64,000 bases of DNA, taken from assembly GCF_900170025.1 (NCBI RefSeq), contig NZ_FWEX01000006.1, positions 638,501 to 702,500 on the forward strand, written 5' to 3'. The position numbers were made by a program, and so were the translations under genes. The DNA is from Nitrospira sp. ND1 (lineage in GTDB: Bacteria; Nitrospirota; Nitrospiria; Nitrospirales; Nitrospiraceae). This document shows positions 52,185-61,100 of the stretch, piece by piece. Numbering within the stretch: position 1 is the first letter of the stretch; each line of letters starts with the position of its first letter. The notes beneath the pieces are model-generated. The model was not told where the DNA came from. It worked only from the letters and a program-made list of their open reading frames with translations, and did not search any database.

Positions 52185-53135
52185 CTAATGAACGAGCGAG
52201 GACTCGTGTGCCTCCACCACCGACATCAGAATGTCGATCAATGGAGCCGAGGCGTTCAACATGGGAATACGTTCCAGCTGGAGCCCCTTCGTCAGAGCCA
52301 GCTGCTTGAGCTCAATATCGATATCGAACAGAGTTTCCACATGGTCGCAGATGAAGCCGATCGGCGCCACCAGGACATGACGATGACCTTCCTGCGCCAA
52401 TTCACCCAACGTCTCTTCAACCGATGGACCGAGCCACTTCTCCCCGGAGCGTCCCTGGCTTTGATAGGCAAAACGCGTCGGCTGAGTCCCGAGTTGCACG
52501 CAGACCGCCTGGGCGGTTCCCTGTACTTCCTCAGGATACGGATCCTTCATGGCCACCACGCGCTCGGGCAAACTGTGGGCGGTAAACAAGACCGGCACCT
52601 GTGCACGCACCTCGGCCGGGAATCGCTCCAACGTCCGACGAATATTCTCGACGATGGCGGCGATCAGCAGTGGATGGCGATGCCAACTCGTCACGAAGCT
52701 GATCGGAGTCTCACTGGCGAGTTCAGCCCGCGCCTCCTCGACCTTTTTCATGTAGGCGCCGATGCTGAGCGAAGAATACTGCGGGGCCATGCACAACCCG
52801 ATGATGCGTTCCGGTAAGGCGTCGAGCAATTCCGCGTAAGTTTCCTTGATAAACGGATGCCAGTGCCGCAACCCCACATAACAGCGGTACCGCGCGTCGC
52901 CCGACCGATTCAGCCGCTGTTCCAATGCCCGCGCCACTTCGCGCGCGATATCGAGCACCGGAGATTTCCCGCCGGTCACACGATAGCGCTCGCGGATTTC
53001 CTCAACCAGTTCAGGAGAAGTCGGCCGTCCGCCTCGAACGTCCTGAAGATACGGCTCCACATTCTCCAGACAATCGGGGCCGCCCATAGCCATCAGCAAG
53101 ACGGCAACCGGTTGTGGCGTCACAGACATGCTCAC
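52185..53135 (-). CDS. hemH: Ferrochelatase
   Basis: A 316-residue enzyme that inserts ferrous iron into the porphyrin ring. It opens with PVAVLLMAMGGPDCLENVEPYL, carries GLRHWHPFIKETYAEL in the first half and the catalytic His in VLFTAHSLPERV. The YQSQGRSGEKWLGPSVEETL segment and the acidic VAPIGFICDHVETLFDID near the end are diagnostic. Its start overlaps the hemE stop by 4 bases. Confidence 0.96.
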   Translation of the reverse strand: MSMSVTPQPVAVLLMAMGGPDCLENVEPYLQDVRGGRPTSPELVEEIRERYRVTGGKSPVLDIAREVARALEQRLNRSGDARYRCYVGLRHWHPFIKETYAELLDALPERIIGLCMAPQYSSLSIGAYMKKVEEARAELASETPISFVTSWHRHPLLIAAIVENIRRTLERFPAEVRAQVPVLFTAHSLPERVVAMKDPYPEEVQGTAQAVCVQLGTQPTRFAYQSQGRSGEKWLGPSVEETLGELAQEGHRHVLVAPIGFICDHVETLFDIDIELKQLALTKGLQLERIPMLNASAPLIDILMSVVEAHESSLVH

Positions 53136-54157
53136 CGCGTACTCAGTTTATGCACCAGATCGATCGTGGCGGCGACATTCTCCACGGGAGTATTCGGAAG
53201 AATCCCATGGCCCAGATTGAAAATGTGACCCGGACGCCCTGCGGCCCGGCGGAGAATGTCTGTCACGCGCCGCTCGATCTCGGAGATCGGCCCGAACAAC
53301 GTCACCGGATCGAGGTTCCCCTGCACGGCACGATCGTAGCCCACCATGGCCCAGGCCTCGTCGATCGGGATGCGCCAATCGATACCGATCACGTCGCCAC
53401 CTGCCTGGCGCATGGCCTTGAGAATGGCCGTGGTGCCGGTGCCGAAATGGATCAGCGGGACGCCTTCGTGCTTGAGTCCCTCAAAAATCAGCTGCACATG
53501 CGGCATGACGTATTCGGCATAGTCTCCGGCCGACAGACACCCAACCCAGCTATCGAACAGTTGCACAGCCTGAGCACCGGCCTTGATCTGACGACGAAGA
53601 TAGCCGGTAATCACGCGCGCGAATTTATCCATCAAGCGATGCCAGGTTTCCGGCTCGCGATACATCATCTGCTTCGTATGGATATAGTTTCTGGAACTTC
53701 CGCCCTCAATCGCGTAACTGGCCAGCGTAAAGGGCGCCCCGGCAAAGCCGATCAGGGGCACGCGGCCCGCCAGCATCTTGCGGGTCAGACTGATGGCATC
53801 CATCACGTACTGTAGTTCGGTGTCATCGATGACCTTGAGCCGGTCTACCGCAGCCCGATCCCGCACAGGATTGTGAATGATCGGCCCCTCGCCCTCCGCG
53901 AACTCCAAGCTGAGCCCCATCGGCTCGAGCGGAAGCAGAATATCGGCAAAAATAATCGCGGCGTCCAGCGCAAACCGGTCGATCGGCTGCAACGTGACCT
54001 GGGCCGCCAATTCCGGCGTCTTGCACAGCTCGAGAATGGAATGCTTTTCCCGTAACCGGCGATATTCGACCATGTAACGGCCCGCCTGGCGCATGAACCA
54101 GACCGGCGTGCAATCAACCGGTTCGCGCCGGCACGCTTTCAAAAATCGATCATTCAT
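53132..54157 (-). CDS. hemE: Uroporphyrinogen decarboxylase
   Basis: A 341-residue enzyme that removes four carboxyl groups from uroporphyrinogen III. The N-terminal signature is PVWFMRQAGRYM. The catalytic Asp lies in FADILLPLEPMG, and the GFAGAPFTLASYAIEG and FDSWVGCLS segments are intact. MNDRFLKACRREP is the usual start, so 54157 is preferred to an ATG four codons earlier. It is the first gene of hemE-hemH-hemG, each joined to the next by overlap or a gap under 12 bases. Confidence 0.96.
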   Translation of the reverse strand: MNDRFLKACRREPVDCTPVWFMRQAGRYMVEYRRLREKHSILELCKTPELAAQVTLQPIDRFALDAAIIFADILLPLEPMGLSLEFAEGEGPIIHNPVRDRAAVDRLKVIDDTELQYVMDAISLTRKMLAGRVPLIGFAGAPFTLASYAIEGGSSRNYIHTKQMMYREPETWHRLMDKFARVITGYLRRQIKAGAQAVQLFDSWVGCLSAGDYAEYVMPHVQLIFEGLKHEGVPLIHFGTGTTAILKAMRQAGGDVIGIDWRIPIDEAWAMVGYDRAVQGNLDPVTLFGPISEIERRVTDILRRAAGRPGHIFNLGHGILPNTPVENVAATIDLVHKLSTR

Positions 54158-54521
54158 AATGGGGCGCATTTTAGAGGGGCGGTCCGAACAGAGTCAAACA
54201 ATCTTGCGCCGAACCGGCTTGCCGGATGAGATCATCCTGACACCGGAAGGACGGCGGCTCCGGTTCTGCCGCTCGTTCGACAAAAAAACATGGCGGTCAT
54301 GCGGAAAAATTCTCAGGACATTTCCCCAGGAATCTGTGTATAATGGCAGCACGTGTCTTTGAGCCTGAGTATCCTCACTCACTGATCGACACAATTCAGA
54401 GCATTCAGCGGCCTGCCTATTCGTATCACTCGCAAGCGCCGCGACGTTTTAGTCACGCTAGTGGAACCGCGGCGCGACCCCTCGGTACCGTATCCTTGAT
54501 TCGCCCAACTGTGGAGGTGGC
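54158..54521. other. Intergenic region between hemE and the desaturase
   Basis: About 360 bases between divergent genes. It contains a TATAAT box at 54339-54344. A plus-strand frame from 54093 is only the antisense of hemE. Nothing else is seen. Confidence 0.4.
54339..54344 (+). promoter_or_regulatory. Candidate -10 box of the desaturase gene
   Basis: A perfect TATAAT on the plus strand with a weak -35 (AGGACA, 17-18 bases upstream). Transcription from here would give a leader of about 170 bases before the desaturase, long enough for control of the mRNA. Confidence 0.4.
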
Positions 54522-55538
54522 ATGAGTAGTGATCTGCAACCACTCACCTTACCCGAAAATGGTGAGCTCTCTAAAACCAGTGACCAACCACGTGAACAAC
54601 CCGCGAGCGATGGACCGTGGATCACCATCATACGCTGGTTTGACTCATGGGCGGGCATTGAAAAAATGCAAACGGATACCGCCCCGCCTACCGTCGACTG
54701 GCTGCGGGCCATCCCGCTCATCATCGTGCACCTGCTCTGCCTGGGCGTGTTCATCGTTGGATGGAGTTGGGTCGCCGTAGGGGTCGCAGCGGGGTTCTAC
54801 TTTATACGCATGTTCGCCATCACGGGATGGTACCATCGCTATTTTTCGCACCGCACCTTCAAGACCTCCCGGGCCTGTCAGTTCGCCTTTGCCCTGCTCG
54901 GGGCGTCCTGCGCGCAACGCGGCCCACTTTGGTGGGGCGGACACCATCGACACCACCACATTTACTCCGACAAGCCGGAAGACACGCATTCGGTGCGCCA
55001 GGGCGGATTCCTCTGGGCCCACATCGGCTGGATCAGTTCCAAGAAGTTTTTCCCGCCGCGTCTGAAGAGCATCGGCGATTTCGCCAAGTTTCCGGAACTG
55101 GTCTTCCTGGATCGATTCGATACCCTCGTCCCGACCATCTGCGGCTTCGGGATGTTCGGCCTAGGCAAGCTCCTGGAAGCCTATGCCCCGAGCCTCGGCA
55201 CGAATGGCCCGCAAATGCTCATTTGGGGCTTCTTCGTGTCCACCGTCGCGCTGCTCCACGGCACCTGCACGATCAACTCGCTGTCCCACGTGTATGGTTC
55301 CCAGCGCTACAAGACGGGGGATGACAGCAAGAACAATTTCATCCTCGCCATGATTACCCTCGGCGAAGGCTGGCACAATAACCACCACTACTATGCCGCC
55401 TCAACCCGCCAAGGATTCTATTGGTGGGAAATCGACATCACCTACTACATGCTGAGGGGCCTGCAAGCGCTGGGACTGATCTGGGATATTCGGGAAGTGC
55501 CCGCACACGTGCGGGAAGGTAAGAATAAACTCGCCTGA
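54522..55538 (+). CDS. Acyl-CoA/acyl-lipid desaturase (delta-9 type)
   Basis: A 338-residue membrane diiron enzyme that puts a double bond into fatty acids. Three His boxes are present: HRYFSH, GGHHRHHH (part of WGGHHRHHHIYSD) and GWHNNHHYY. Hydrophobic segments around 62-100 and 220-245 make the membrane part. The N-terminal 30 residues are polar and not conserved. It likely keeps membranes fluid. GGAGGTGGC precedes the ATG. Confidence 0.93.
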   Translation: MSSDLQPLTLPENGELSKTSDQPREQPASDGPWITIIRWFDSWAGIEKMQTDTAPPTVDWLRAIPLIIVHLLCLGVFIVGWSWVAVGVAAGFYFIRMFAITGWYHRYFSHRTFKTSRACQFAFALLGASCAQRGPLWWGGHHRHHHIYSDKPEDTHSVRQGGFLWAHIGWISSKKFFPPRLKSIGDFAKFPELVFLDRFDTLVPTICGFGMFGLGKLLEAYAPSLGTNGPQMLIWGFFVSTVALLHGTCTINSLSHVYGSQRYKTGDDSKNNFILAMITLGEGWHNNHHYYAASTRQGFYWWEIDITYYMLRGLQALGLIWDIREVPAHVREGKNKLA

Positions 55539-55546
55539 CTGAGACC

Positions 55547-55573
55547 GGGGGCGGCCGTTCACGGCCCGCCCCC
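55547..55573 (+). terminator. GC-rich hairpin after the desaturase gene
   Basis: GGGGGCG and CGCCCCC form the base of a stem that continues, with one bulge, as GCCG and CGGC around a TTCA loop. Only two T follow, so it may be a weak or bidirectional terminator between convergent genes. Confidence 0.45.
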
Positions 55574-55584
55574 TTCACTCCGAT

Positions 55585-56055
55585 CTACACCCATTCCGAT
55601 TCATCTGCCGATGCCGTCTTACGCCCGTACTGCGGCGCCAGGCGATCTCGAATCTCCAGGCTGACAGGGTCGATCGCCGCCAGTTCTTCTTCCGTCGCAA
55701 TCCAGGCATCCTCCGGCACCAATTCGATACGGTAGTGATTCTTCCGCATGGAAAACCACTCGATATACGGGTGCGGGACCAAATGCGGATGCGGATCGAA
55801 GGAGATAAGACTCGCGTCGCCGATTTGCGGAATCTCCACGTCCCCCAGCACCTGTCCCGCGAGGTCCTCATCCACGAAGCGGCTGTTCTTGAACCGGATC
55901 ACCTTCCCGGCGATTTCTCCCCGACAATCGCCGACCAGATAAAAATCGACCGCGCCCAACACCGCAAACGTCATGCGCCCGACGACGGTACCCGGCCGAC
56001 GGTTGTCGAGAAACCCCTCTTGCACCCACCGATTGTTGCCGAATTTCTGAGCCAC
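55585..56055 (-). CDS. Conserved hypothetical protein
   Basis: A 156-residue protein with an apparent beta-rich core (GRMTFAVLGAVDFYLVGDCRGEIAGKVI in short form). A segment SFDPHPHLVPHPYIEWFSMR is rich in His and Tyr. No signal peptide or membrane helix is seen. I do not recognise the family. It follows the EamA gene closely (1 base between stop and start) and is probably co-transcribed. Confidence 0.65.
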   Translation of the reverse strand: MAQKFGNNRWVQEGFLDNRRPGTVVGRMTFAVLGAVDFYLVGDCRGEIAGKVIRFKNSRFVDEDLAGQVLGDVEIPQIGDASLISFDPHPHLVPHPYIEWFSMRKNHYRIELVPEDAWIATEEELAAIDPVSLEIRDRLAPQYGRKTASADESEWV

Positions 56056-56056
56056 C

Positions 56057-56935
56057 TCACCCTCCTTCTGAACGCGCAGTCACAGATTCCTGCTGCGCCG
56101 GCGACGACTCACCTGTCACCCAAGACCCGAGCAGGACGCCACCGAGAATCATCGCACTACCGAACCACCCTTGCGCGTCCAGATGTTCGCCCAGGAAATA
56201 CCACGCCAGCCAGGCCGCCACGGCCGGTTCCGCGGCAAACAACAAGGCGACTTGCTGCGCAGGCAGGAGCCGCTGCGCCCACATCTGGACCGCAAACGCC
56301 CCGGTCGCCAGAATACCGGTGACCACAAGCCCGACGGCCAGGACGCGGCTGGGCTCAAACATCGCGAGCGTCGGCTGTTCCCACCACATGACTCCCGACA
56401 TGGCCACGGTCATCAGTACCAATTGCCACGCGAACAACGAAACCGGATCCGCCACGCGGGTATATCGTTCCAGGCATACCATATGGGCGGCAAACGCCGC
56501 AGCGCTCCCCAGAGTCAGCAGATCCCCAAGGTTGGCGGAGGCCGTCGGCCTGACCAGCAGCCAGAGACCGGCCAATGCAATCCCATTGGAGACCCAGGTG
56601 TGGAGGCCCAAACGGAGCAGGTACAACGGCACAAACACCACATACAGCACCGTGATAAAGGCCGAATTCGATGCCGTCGTGAAGCGAAGTCCCACGGTCT
56701 GCAACACATAGCCGATGAACAGCCAGGCGGTCGCAATCAGACTGGCCCGCATCATGGAGGTGTCGCGAATCAAAGGGCGGCGGAAGAACAGCAACACCGC
56801 AAAGACGACGGTCATGCCGAGAAGGAATCGCAGGAAAAGAAACGAGAGCGGGGAGATTTGCTCGAGCGCGGCCTTCGTGGCTGGAAACGTCGCCCCCCAC
56901 ACAAAGGTCGTGAGAAGCAGGGCGAATTGAGGCAT
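56057..56935 (-). CDS. EamA/DMT-family transporter
   Basis: A 292-residue permease with ten predicted membrane helices in two EamA repeats. The first repeat has TTFVWGATFPATKAAL, the typical start of DMT proteins. The second has the conserved segment near the end (LLFAAEPAVAAWLAWYFLGE). Substrate unknown: members move amino acids or metabolites. The last 20 residues are polar. Confidence 0.92.
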   Translation of the reverse strand: MPQFALLLTTFVWGATFPATKAALEQISPLSFLFLRFLLGMTVVFAVLLFFRRPLIRDTSMMRASLIATAWLFIGYVLQTVGLRFTTASNSAFITVLYVVFVPLYLLRLGLHTWVSNGIALAGLWLLVRPTASANLGDLLTLGSAAAFAAHMVCLERYTRVADPVSLFAWQLVLMTVAMSGVMWWEQPTLAMFEPSRVLAVGLVVTGILATGAFAVQMWAQRLLPAQQVALLFAAEPAVAAWLAWYFLGEHLDAQGWFGSAMILGGVLLGSWVTGESSPAQQESVTARSEGG

Positions 56936-57041
56936 GGCAAACAGAAATCACGAACGGTGAATGCTGTACGTGGGATCGGAGGAACCGCCTCCGGAAATCA
57001 CGCCGTCATCATTCAACATTCATGGTTCATCATTCCTGGCG

Positions 57042-57245
57042 TTATGGTTTGCACAACGCGCATTTACGCTCTTCGCTGGTGCCCGCCTGTTCCATCGCGG
57101 CGAGCGCCCGCTCCTTATCGGGGTAGTCGAACCATCCCCCTTGCCAGTAGTCGCTGCTCGACACGCCGGAAGGGACTTCGGAGCACCGGTCCCGATGGAG
57201 CGTCACGCGATCGATCGCCCGTGCAATATGAAGCCAATACACCAT
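57042..57245 (-). CDS. Small conserved hypothetical protein with CxxC end
   Basis: A 67-residue protein. It starts MVYWLHIARAIDRVTLHRDR and continues with Cys-Ser, a WFDYPDKERALAAME helix and a C-terminal KCALCKP. The His/Arg-rich start and the CxxC end could bind a metal. Similar small proteins are common in bacteria, without known role. The longer frame to 57329 adds non-conserved residues. Confidence 0.55.
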   Translation of the reverse strand: MVYWLHIARAIDRVTLHRDRCSEVPSGVSSSDYWQGGWFDYPDKERALAAMEQAGTSEERKCALCKP

Positions 57246-57394
57246 AATACCCCGTCCAATTAATACGTCATGACCGTCACGGCTCAACCTACCACGTGCC
57301 CCGATAGGAGAGCAATGCGCAGCAGGCACCGAGCCGAGCCGAGTCTCGTGACGGCGTGGAACATTCGATTATGGGATGAAACCGGGAGGTCGCG

Positions 57395-57571
57395 CTAGGG
57401 CAGGAGCTGCCACTCGTCCTTCTCGATCACGGTCTTGACGCCGGTTCCCAGCTTCTTGACGTCTTTCTCTTCGAAGAGACGCATGTAGCGTTCAATCCGG
57501 TCCGGATCGTCGATACGCTCTTCCTGCATCACACCACCGCTGCCTTTGTACTTCCGAATTAACAGGGGCAT
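57395..57571 (-). CDS. Small hypothetical protein
   Basis: A 58-residue, charged, helical protein starting MPLLIRKYKGSGGVMQEER. It has no motif. The region in front of it contains the divergent FmdB-type gene. It may be real because of its good coding pattern (acidic and basic residues alternate), but evidence is limited. Confidence 0.5.
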   Translation of the reverse strand: MPLLIRKYKGSGGVMQEERIDDPDRIERYMRLFEEKDVKKLGTGVKTVIEKDEWQLLP

Positions 57572-57729
57572 TTCAACCAATCCTCCAATTGTGTCTCGCG
57601 TTTCGGCACAAAGTTTCGGTACAATAGTGCAAAGCTACGCACAGGGTCAAGCGTTTCCAACGGGAGAATCGCTTTATCCAGCCTTGCCCCTCAGGGCGAG
57701 GCCAGGAGGCGCCATCCAAGGAGTCGGCT

Positions 57730-58047
57730 ATGCCGGTCTACGAATATCGCTGCGAACAATGTACCCATCAGTTCGAGGCAACCCAGTCCGTCCACGCACG
57801 ACCGGAAGACACCGTCTGTCCCCAGTGCAACAAAATCGGCGCCACCAGAATGCTCTCGGCGTTTGCTTCGAAGGTCAAAGGCTCCCACAAGCCGGGCTTC
57901 GAGGAAATAAAAGCCTATGACATGTTGAACGAGCGTATGGATCGGTTTTCCAAGCTCCCGCCCGCCATGGGCAAACGGATCGAGGCCTCACCGGACTTCA
58001 TGGCCGGCGCCGGGGGCCCTGCTCCAACTGAAGGGCACGACTCGTAG
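57730..58047 (+). CDS. FmdB-family zinc-ribbon protein
   Basis: A 105-residue protein of the FmdB/putative regulatory family. The start MPVYEYRCEQCTHQFEATQS and the second Cys pair CPQCNK make a single zinc ribbon (residues 1-42). The rest is helical and variable. Some relatives are linked to formamidase or methane genes, but the role is generally unknown. AAGGAGTCGGCT precedes the ATG. Confidence 0.92.
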   Translation: MPVYEYRCEQCTHQFEATQSVHARPEDTVCPQCNKIGATRMLSAFASKVKGSHKPGFEEIKAYDMLNERMDRFSKLPPAMGKRIEASPDFMAGAGGPAPTEGHDS

Positions 58048-58144
58048 GCGAAGCCGTGTTACCGGGCGGGCGCAACAGGCCCGCGTAGAACACCGCCGGA
58101 GAGAGCCGATCAGCGGCTCAAGACTGACAGGAGACTCGTTCAGC

Positions 58145-58969
58145 ATGCACACCCGTATCAGCGGATTTGTCTGTGCCGCTCTTCTCTGTCTCACGGGCCT
58201 CCCGGCTTCAGCCGAGGTGGCCGGATCGATGGCCATCGCCGGCCACGGGCCCGAACAGCGGGTCATCGAATCGCTGGCCCATGCGTTTGAAAAAGCCAAT
58301 CCCCGCGCCTACATCGACGTCGTCTGGGACGACAATTCGAAGCCGCTCGATCTGGTGAAGACCAAACAGGCCAAAATTGCGGTGACCGGAACCGCGGAGG
58401 ACGGCCTGCGCTCGTTCCAGATCGCCTGGGACGGCATCGCCATCATGGTGCACCGGTCGAACTTCACCAAAGAGGTCACAAAACAGGAAGTCGCGGAGCT
58501 GTTTTCCGGAAAGTACAAAGTATGGGCCGATCTCGGCGGACCGGATACGAAGGTCCTGCTGATCGACCGGCCGCGCAATGAAAATAATCGCGACGCGTTC
58601 GAGCAACAGCTCGGCATCGCCGGCAAAATTCCCGAGGGCGCAAAGGTCATCGCCAAAGACGAAAAAGTGATCAAGACGATAGCCGGCACCCTCCCGCCCC
58701 ACTCGGCCGTCGCCTTTGTATCTCTCGGCCAGGCCCTGGAGGCAGTGGCATCCGGTGTGCCCGTCAAGCTGCTGCCGGTCGATAAGATCGAACCGGAAAC
58801 GCCTACCGTCAAGGATGGCCGGTACACCCTGCGCCGCCCGGTCCTATTGCTGTCGCACAATGAGCCCGATCCGCTCGTTGAGGCCTTCGAACAATTTGCC
58901 CTGTCGGAGGACGGACAAAAAATCATCAGCGAATCTTATACACCGCTCCCGAAGACATCATCTCCATAA
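58145..58969 (+). CDS. PstS-like periplasmic substrate-binding protein
   Basis: A 274-residue exported protein with signal peptide (VCAALLCLTGLPASA). The fold is that of phosphate-binding PBP type 2 proteins: IAGHGPEQRVIESLAHAFEK, then FQIAWDGIAIMVHRSN, SGKYKVWADLGG and IDRPRNENNRDAFEQQL. The usual PstS phosphate motif (SGT/GSG) is replaced by other residues, so the ligand is uncertain. No transporter genes are nearby. It may serve a sensing role with the next gene, 12 bases downstream. Confidence 0.8.
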   Translation: MHTRISGFVCAALLCLTGLPASAEVAGSMAIAGHGPEQRVIESLAHAFEKANPRAYIDVVWDDNSKPLDLVKTKQAKIAVTGTAEDGLRSFQIAWDGIAIMVHRSNFTKEVTKQEVAELFSGKYKVWADLGGPDTKVLLIDRPRNENNRDAFEQQLGIAGKIPEGAKVIAKDEKVIKTIAGTLPPHSAVAFVSLGQALEAVASGVPVKLLPVDKIEPETPTVKDGRYTLRRPVLLLSHNEPDPLVEAFEQFALSEDGQKIISESYTPLPKTSSP

Positions 58970-58981
58970 GAGGAGGCTTAT

Positions 58982-59437
58982 ATGCGCACTATTGTCACCT
59001 GCATGCTCGGCTGCACCCTTCTGCTCGGAACCACGTTCGTTACCGTCCCCGCTGGGCATGCCCAGGAAGGAGCGATGGTCGAGGGCGCCGGGTATACGAT
59101 GTTCAATACCGAGTCGATCAAGGGATCGGACACCTCCAAACTGGAGAGCGACCCGGTCTGTGACCGTTCCAAACGTCCTTCCATTGCGAAAGTTGAACCG
59201 GATGAAGCGAAACCCGGTGAAAAAATCACCATCAAGGGTGAAAATTTCGGGAGCAAGGAATGCTTCCATGGCGTGACCTTCAGCGCCGCCTCCAAGGAAA
59301 AGATCGACTACCGTTTCGTGAACGAGACTACGATCGAGGCCGTAGTGCCTGAGGCGAAAGCCGGCATGTCCTTTATCATCGTGGTGGCCGGCGGAGGCAG
59401 CGCCCAATCGAAGCCCCTCCTCATTCAACCCAAGTAA
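58982..59437 (+). CDS. Exported IPT/TIG domain protein
   Basis: A 151-residue secreted protein. It has a signal peptide (TCMLGCTLLLGTTFVTVPAGHA), and then an Ig-like IPT/TIG domain (about 60-148) with PSIAKVEPDEAKPGEKITIK, GENFG, and VPEAKAGMSFIIVVAGG. Cys residues (VCDR and KECF) could form a disulfide. The previous gene encodes a binding protein, so both may act in the periplasm. A hairpin terminator follows. Confidence 0.85.
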   Translation: MRTIVTCMLGCTLLLGTTFVTVPAGHAQEGAMVEGAGYTMFNTESIKGSDTSKLESDPVCDRSKRPSIAKVEPDEAKPGEKITIKGENFGSKECFHGVTFSAASKEKIDYRFVNETTIEAVVPEAKAGMSFIIVVAGGGSAQSKPLLIQPK

Positions 59438-59448
59438 GAGACTCATCA

Positions 59449-59473
59449 GGCAGGAGGTGCCTCACCTCCTGCC
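59449..59473 (+). terminator. Hairpin terminator after the IPT/TIG gene
   Basis: A perfect 11-bp stem, GGCAGGAGGTG and CACCTCCTGCC, with a CCT loop, 12 bases after the stop codon. The T run after it is short (CGTTT). It separates this pair from the pyruvate carboxylase genes. Confidence 0.7.
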
Positions 59474-59610
59474 CGTTTCCGCCCCTCCCACGGTCCATCC
59501 TTTCGTCCCGGTTCGTCTCGACAACTCTCTTGACCCTATGCTAGGTTACGCGATCTTTTTGGAGGCGGATCAGAGGTGAGCTACGGCTCCAAGCCTCTCG
59601 CAATCCCATC

Positions 59611-61029
59611 ATGTTTCGGAAGATCCTTATTGCCAACCGTGGCGAAATCGCCATGCGCATCATCCGTGGCTGTCGTGAGCTCAATATCGCGACAGCGGCG
59701 ATCTATTCTGAAGCCGATTCCTCCGGGATTTACGTCAAAAAAGCCGACGAGTCCTACCTCGTAGGCCCGGGCCCCGTCAAAGGTTTCCTGGACGGAAAGC
59801 AGATCGTGGAAATCGCCAAGCGCATCGGCGCCGACGCAATCCATCCCGGATACGGATTCCTCTCTGAAAACACCAAATTCGCCCGGCTCTGCCAAACCTC
59901 CGGCATCACCTTTATCGGTCCGTCTCCCGAGACGATCGACCTCATGGGCAGCAAAGTAAAGGCGCGACAGATCGCCCAACAGGCAGGCGTCCCGATCGTC
60001 CCCGGCACCGAAGGCGGAGTCACCAGCGTCGACGAAGCCCTGGCCTTCGCCCATCAGATCAACTACCCGGTCATGATCAAGGCCAGCGCCGGCGGCGGGG
60101 GACGAGGCCTGCGTGTGGTTCGCTCCGATCAGGAATTGCGGGAAAACATTGACGTCGCGTCGCGAGAAGCGCAAGCCGCGTTCGGCGACGGCAGCATCTT
60201 CATCGAGAAATACATCGAGCGTCCGCACCATATCGAATTTCAAATCCTGGGCGACAAACACGGCAACATCATCCACCTGGGCGAGCGGGATTGTTCCATT
60301 CAGCGTCGGCACCAGAAACTGATCGAAATCGCCCCGTCATTGATCCTGACACCCAAACTGCGCGCCCAAATGGGCGAGGCCGCCATTGCCATCGCGAAAG
60401 CGGTGCACTACGACAATGCCGGCACCGTCGAGTTTCTCCTCGACCATGAGGGTCATTTCTATTTCATGGAAATGAATCCCCGCCTCCAGGTGGAACATAC
60501 CGTCACGGAACAGATCACGGCCATCGACATCGTCCGGAATCAAATTTCCATTGCGGCGGGGAAGCCGTTGGAGATCCGGCAAAAGGATGTGACCCTGCAG
60601 GGCCATGCGATTCAGTGCCGCATCAATGCCGAAGACCCCCGCAACAACTTCATGCCCTGTACGGGCACCATCACCGCCTACTTGTCACCCGGCGGGATCG
60701 GGGTCCGCATCGACGGCGCGGTTTATCGGGATTATACGATTCCTCCCTACTACGATGCGCTGCTGGCGAAACTCACCGTCCGCGGGCGCACATGGGAAGA
60801 GGCCGTCAGCCGCATGCGGCGCTCGCTGGAAGAATATGTCCTGCGCGGGGTGAAGACGACCATTCCGTTCATGAAGAACGTGATGATGGAACAGGATTTT
60901 CAAGCCGGACGATTCGATACGTCCTACCTGGAAACCCATCCGGACCTGTATCAATACGAAGAATCCGAGGAGCCTGAAGACCTGGTGCTGGCGATCTCCG
61001 CAGCGATCGCCGCGTACGAAGGACTCTGA
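59611..61029 (+). CDS. pycA: Pyruvate carboxylase subunit A (biotin carboxylase)
   Basis: A 472-residue biotin carboxylase subunit that uses ATP and bicarbonate to make carboxybiotin. The front FRKILIANRGEIAMRIIRGC is diagnostic. ATP-grasp motifs are KASAGGGGRGLRVV, then RDCSIQRRHQKLIEIAPS and MEMNPRLQVEHTVTE. The subunit B gene, with the carboxyltransferase and biotinyl domains, follows after 71 bases. Together they form the two-subunit pyruvate carboxylase. Acetyl-CoA carboxylase AccC is very similar, so the assignment rests on the neighbour. Confidence 0.93.
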   Translation: MFRKILIANRGEIAMRIIRGCRELNIATAAIYSEADSSGIYVKKADESYLVGPGPVKGFLDGKQIVEIAKRIGADAIHPGYGFLSENTKFARLCQTSGITFIGPSPETIDLMGSKVKARQIAQQAGVPIVPGTEGGVTSVDEALAFAHQINYPVMIKASAGGGGRGLRVVRSDQELRENIDVASREAQAAFGDGSIFIEKYIERPHHIEFQILGDKHGNIIHLGERDCSIQRRHQKLIEIAPSLILTPKLRAQMGEAAIAIAKAVHYDNAGTVEFLLDHEGHFYFMEMNPRLQVEHTVTEQITAIDIVRNQISIAAGKPLEIRQKDVTLQGHAIQCRINAEDPRNNFMPCTGTITAYLSPGGIGVRIDGAVYRDYTIPPYYDALLAKLTVRGRTWEEAVSRMRRSLEEYVLRGVKTTIPFMKNVMMEQDFQAGRFDTSYLETHPDLYQYEESEEPEDLVLAISAAIAAYEGL

Positions 61030-61100
61030 CCTCCCCAGCCACTCGGCACCAACACCTCAACCCTGTTACGCGAGCGGATTCGCCGCCGAAGGCCGCCAGT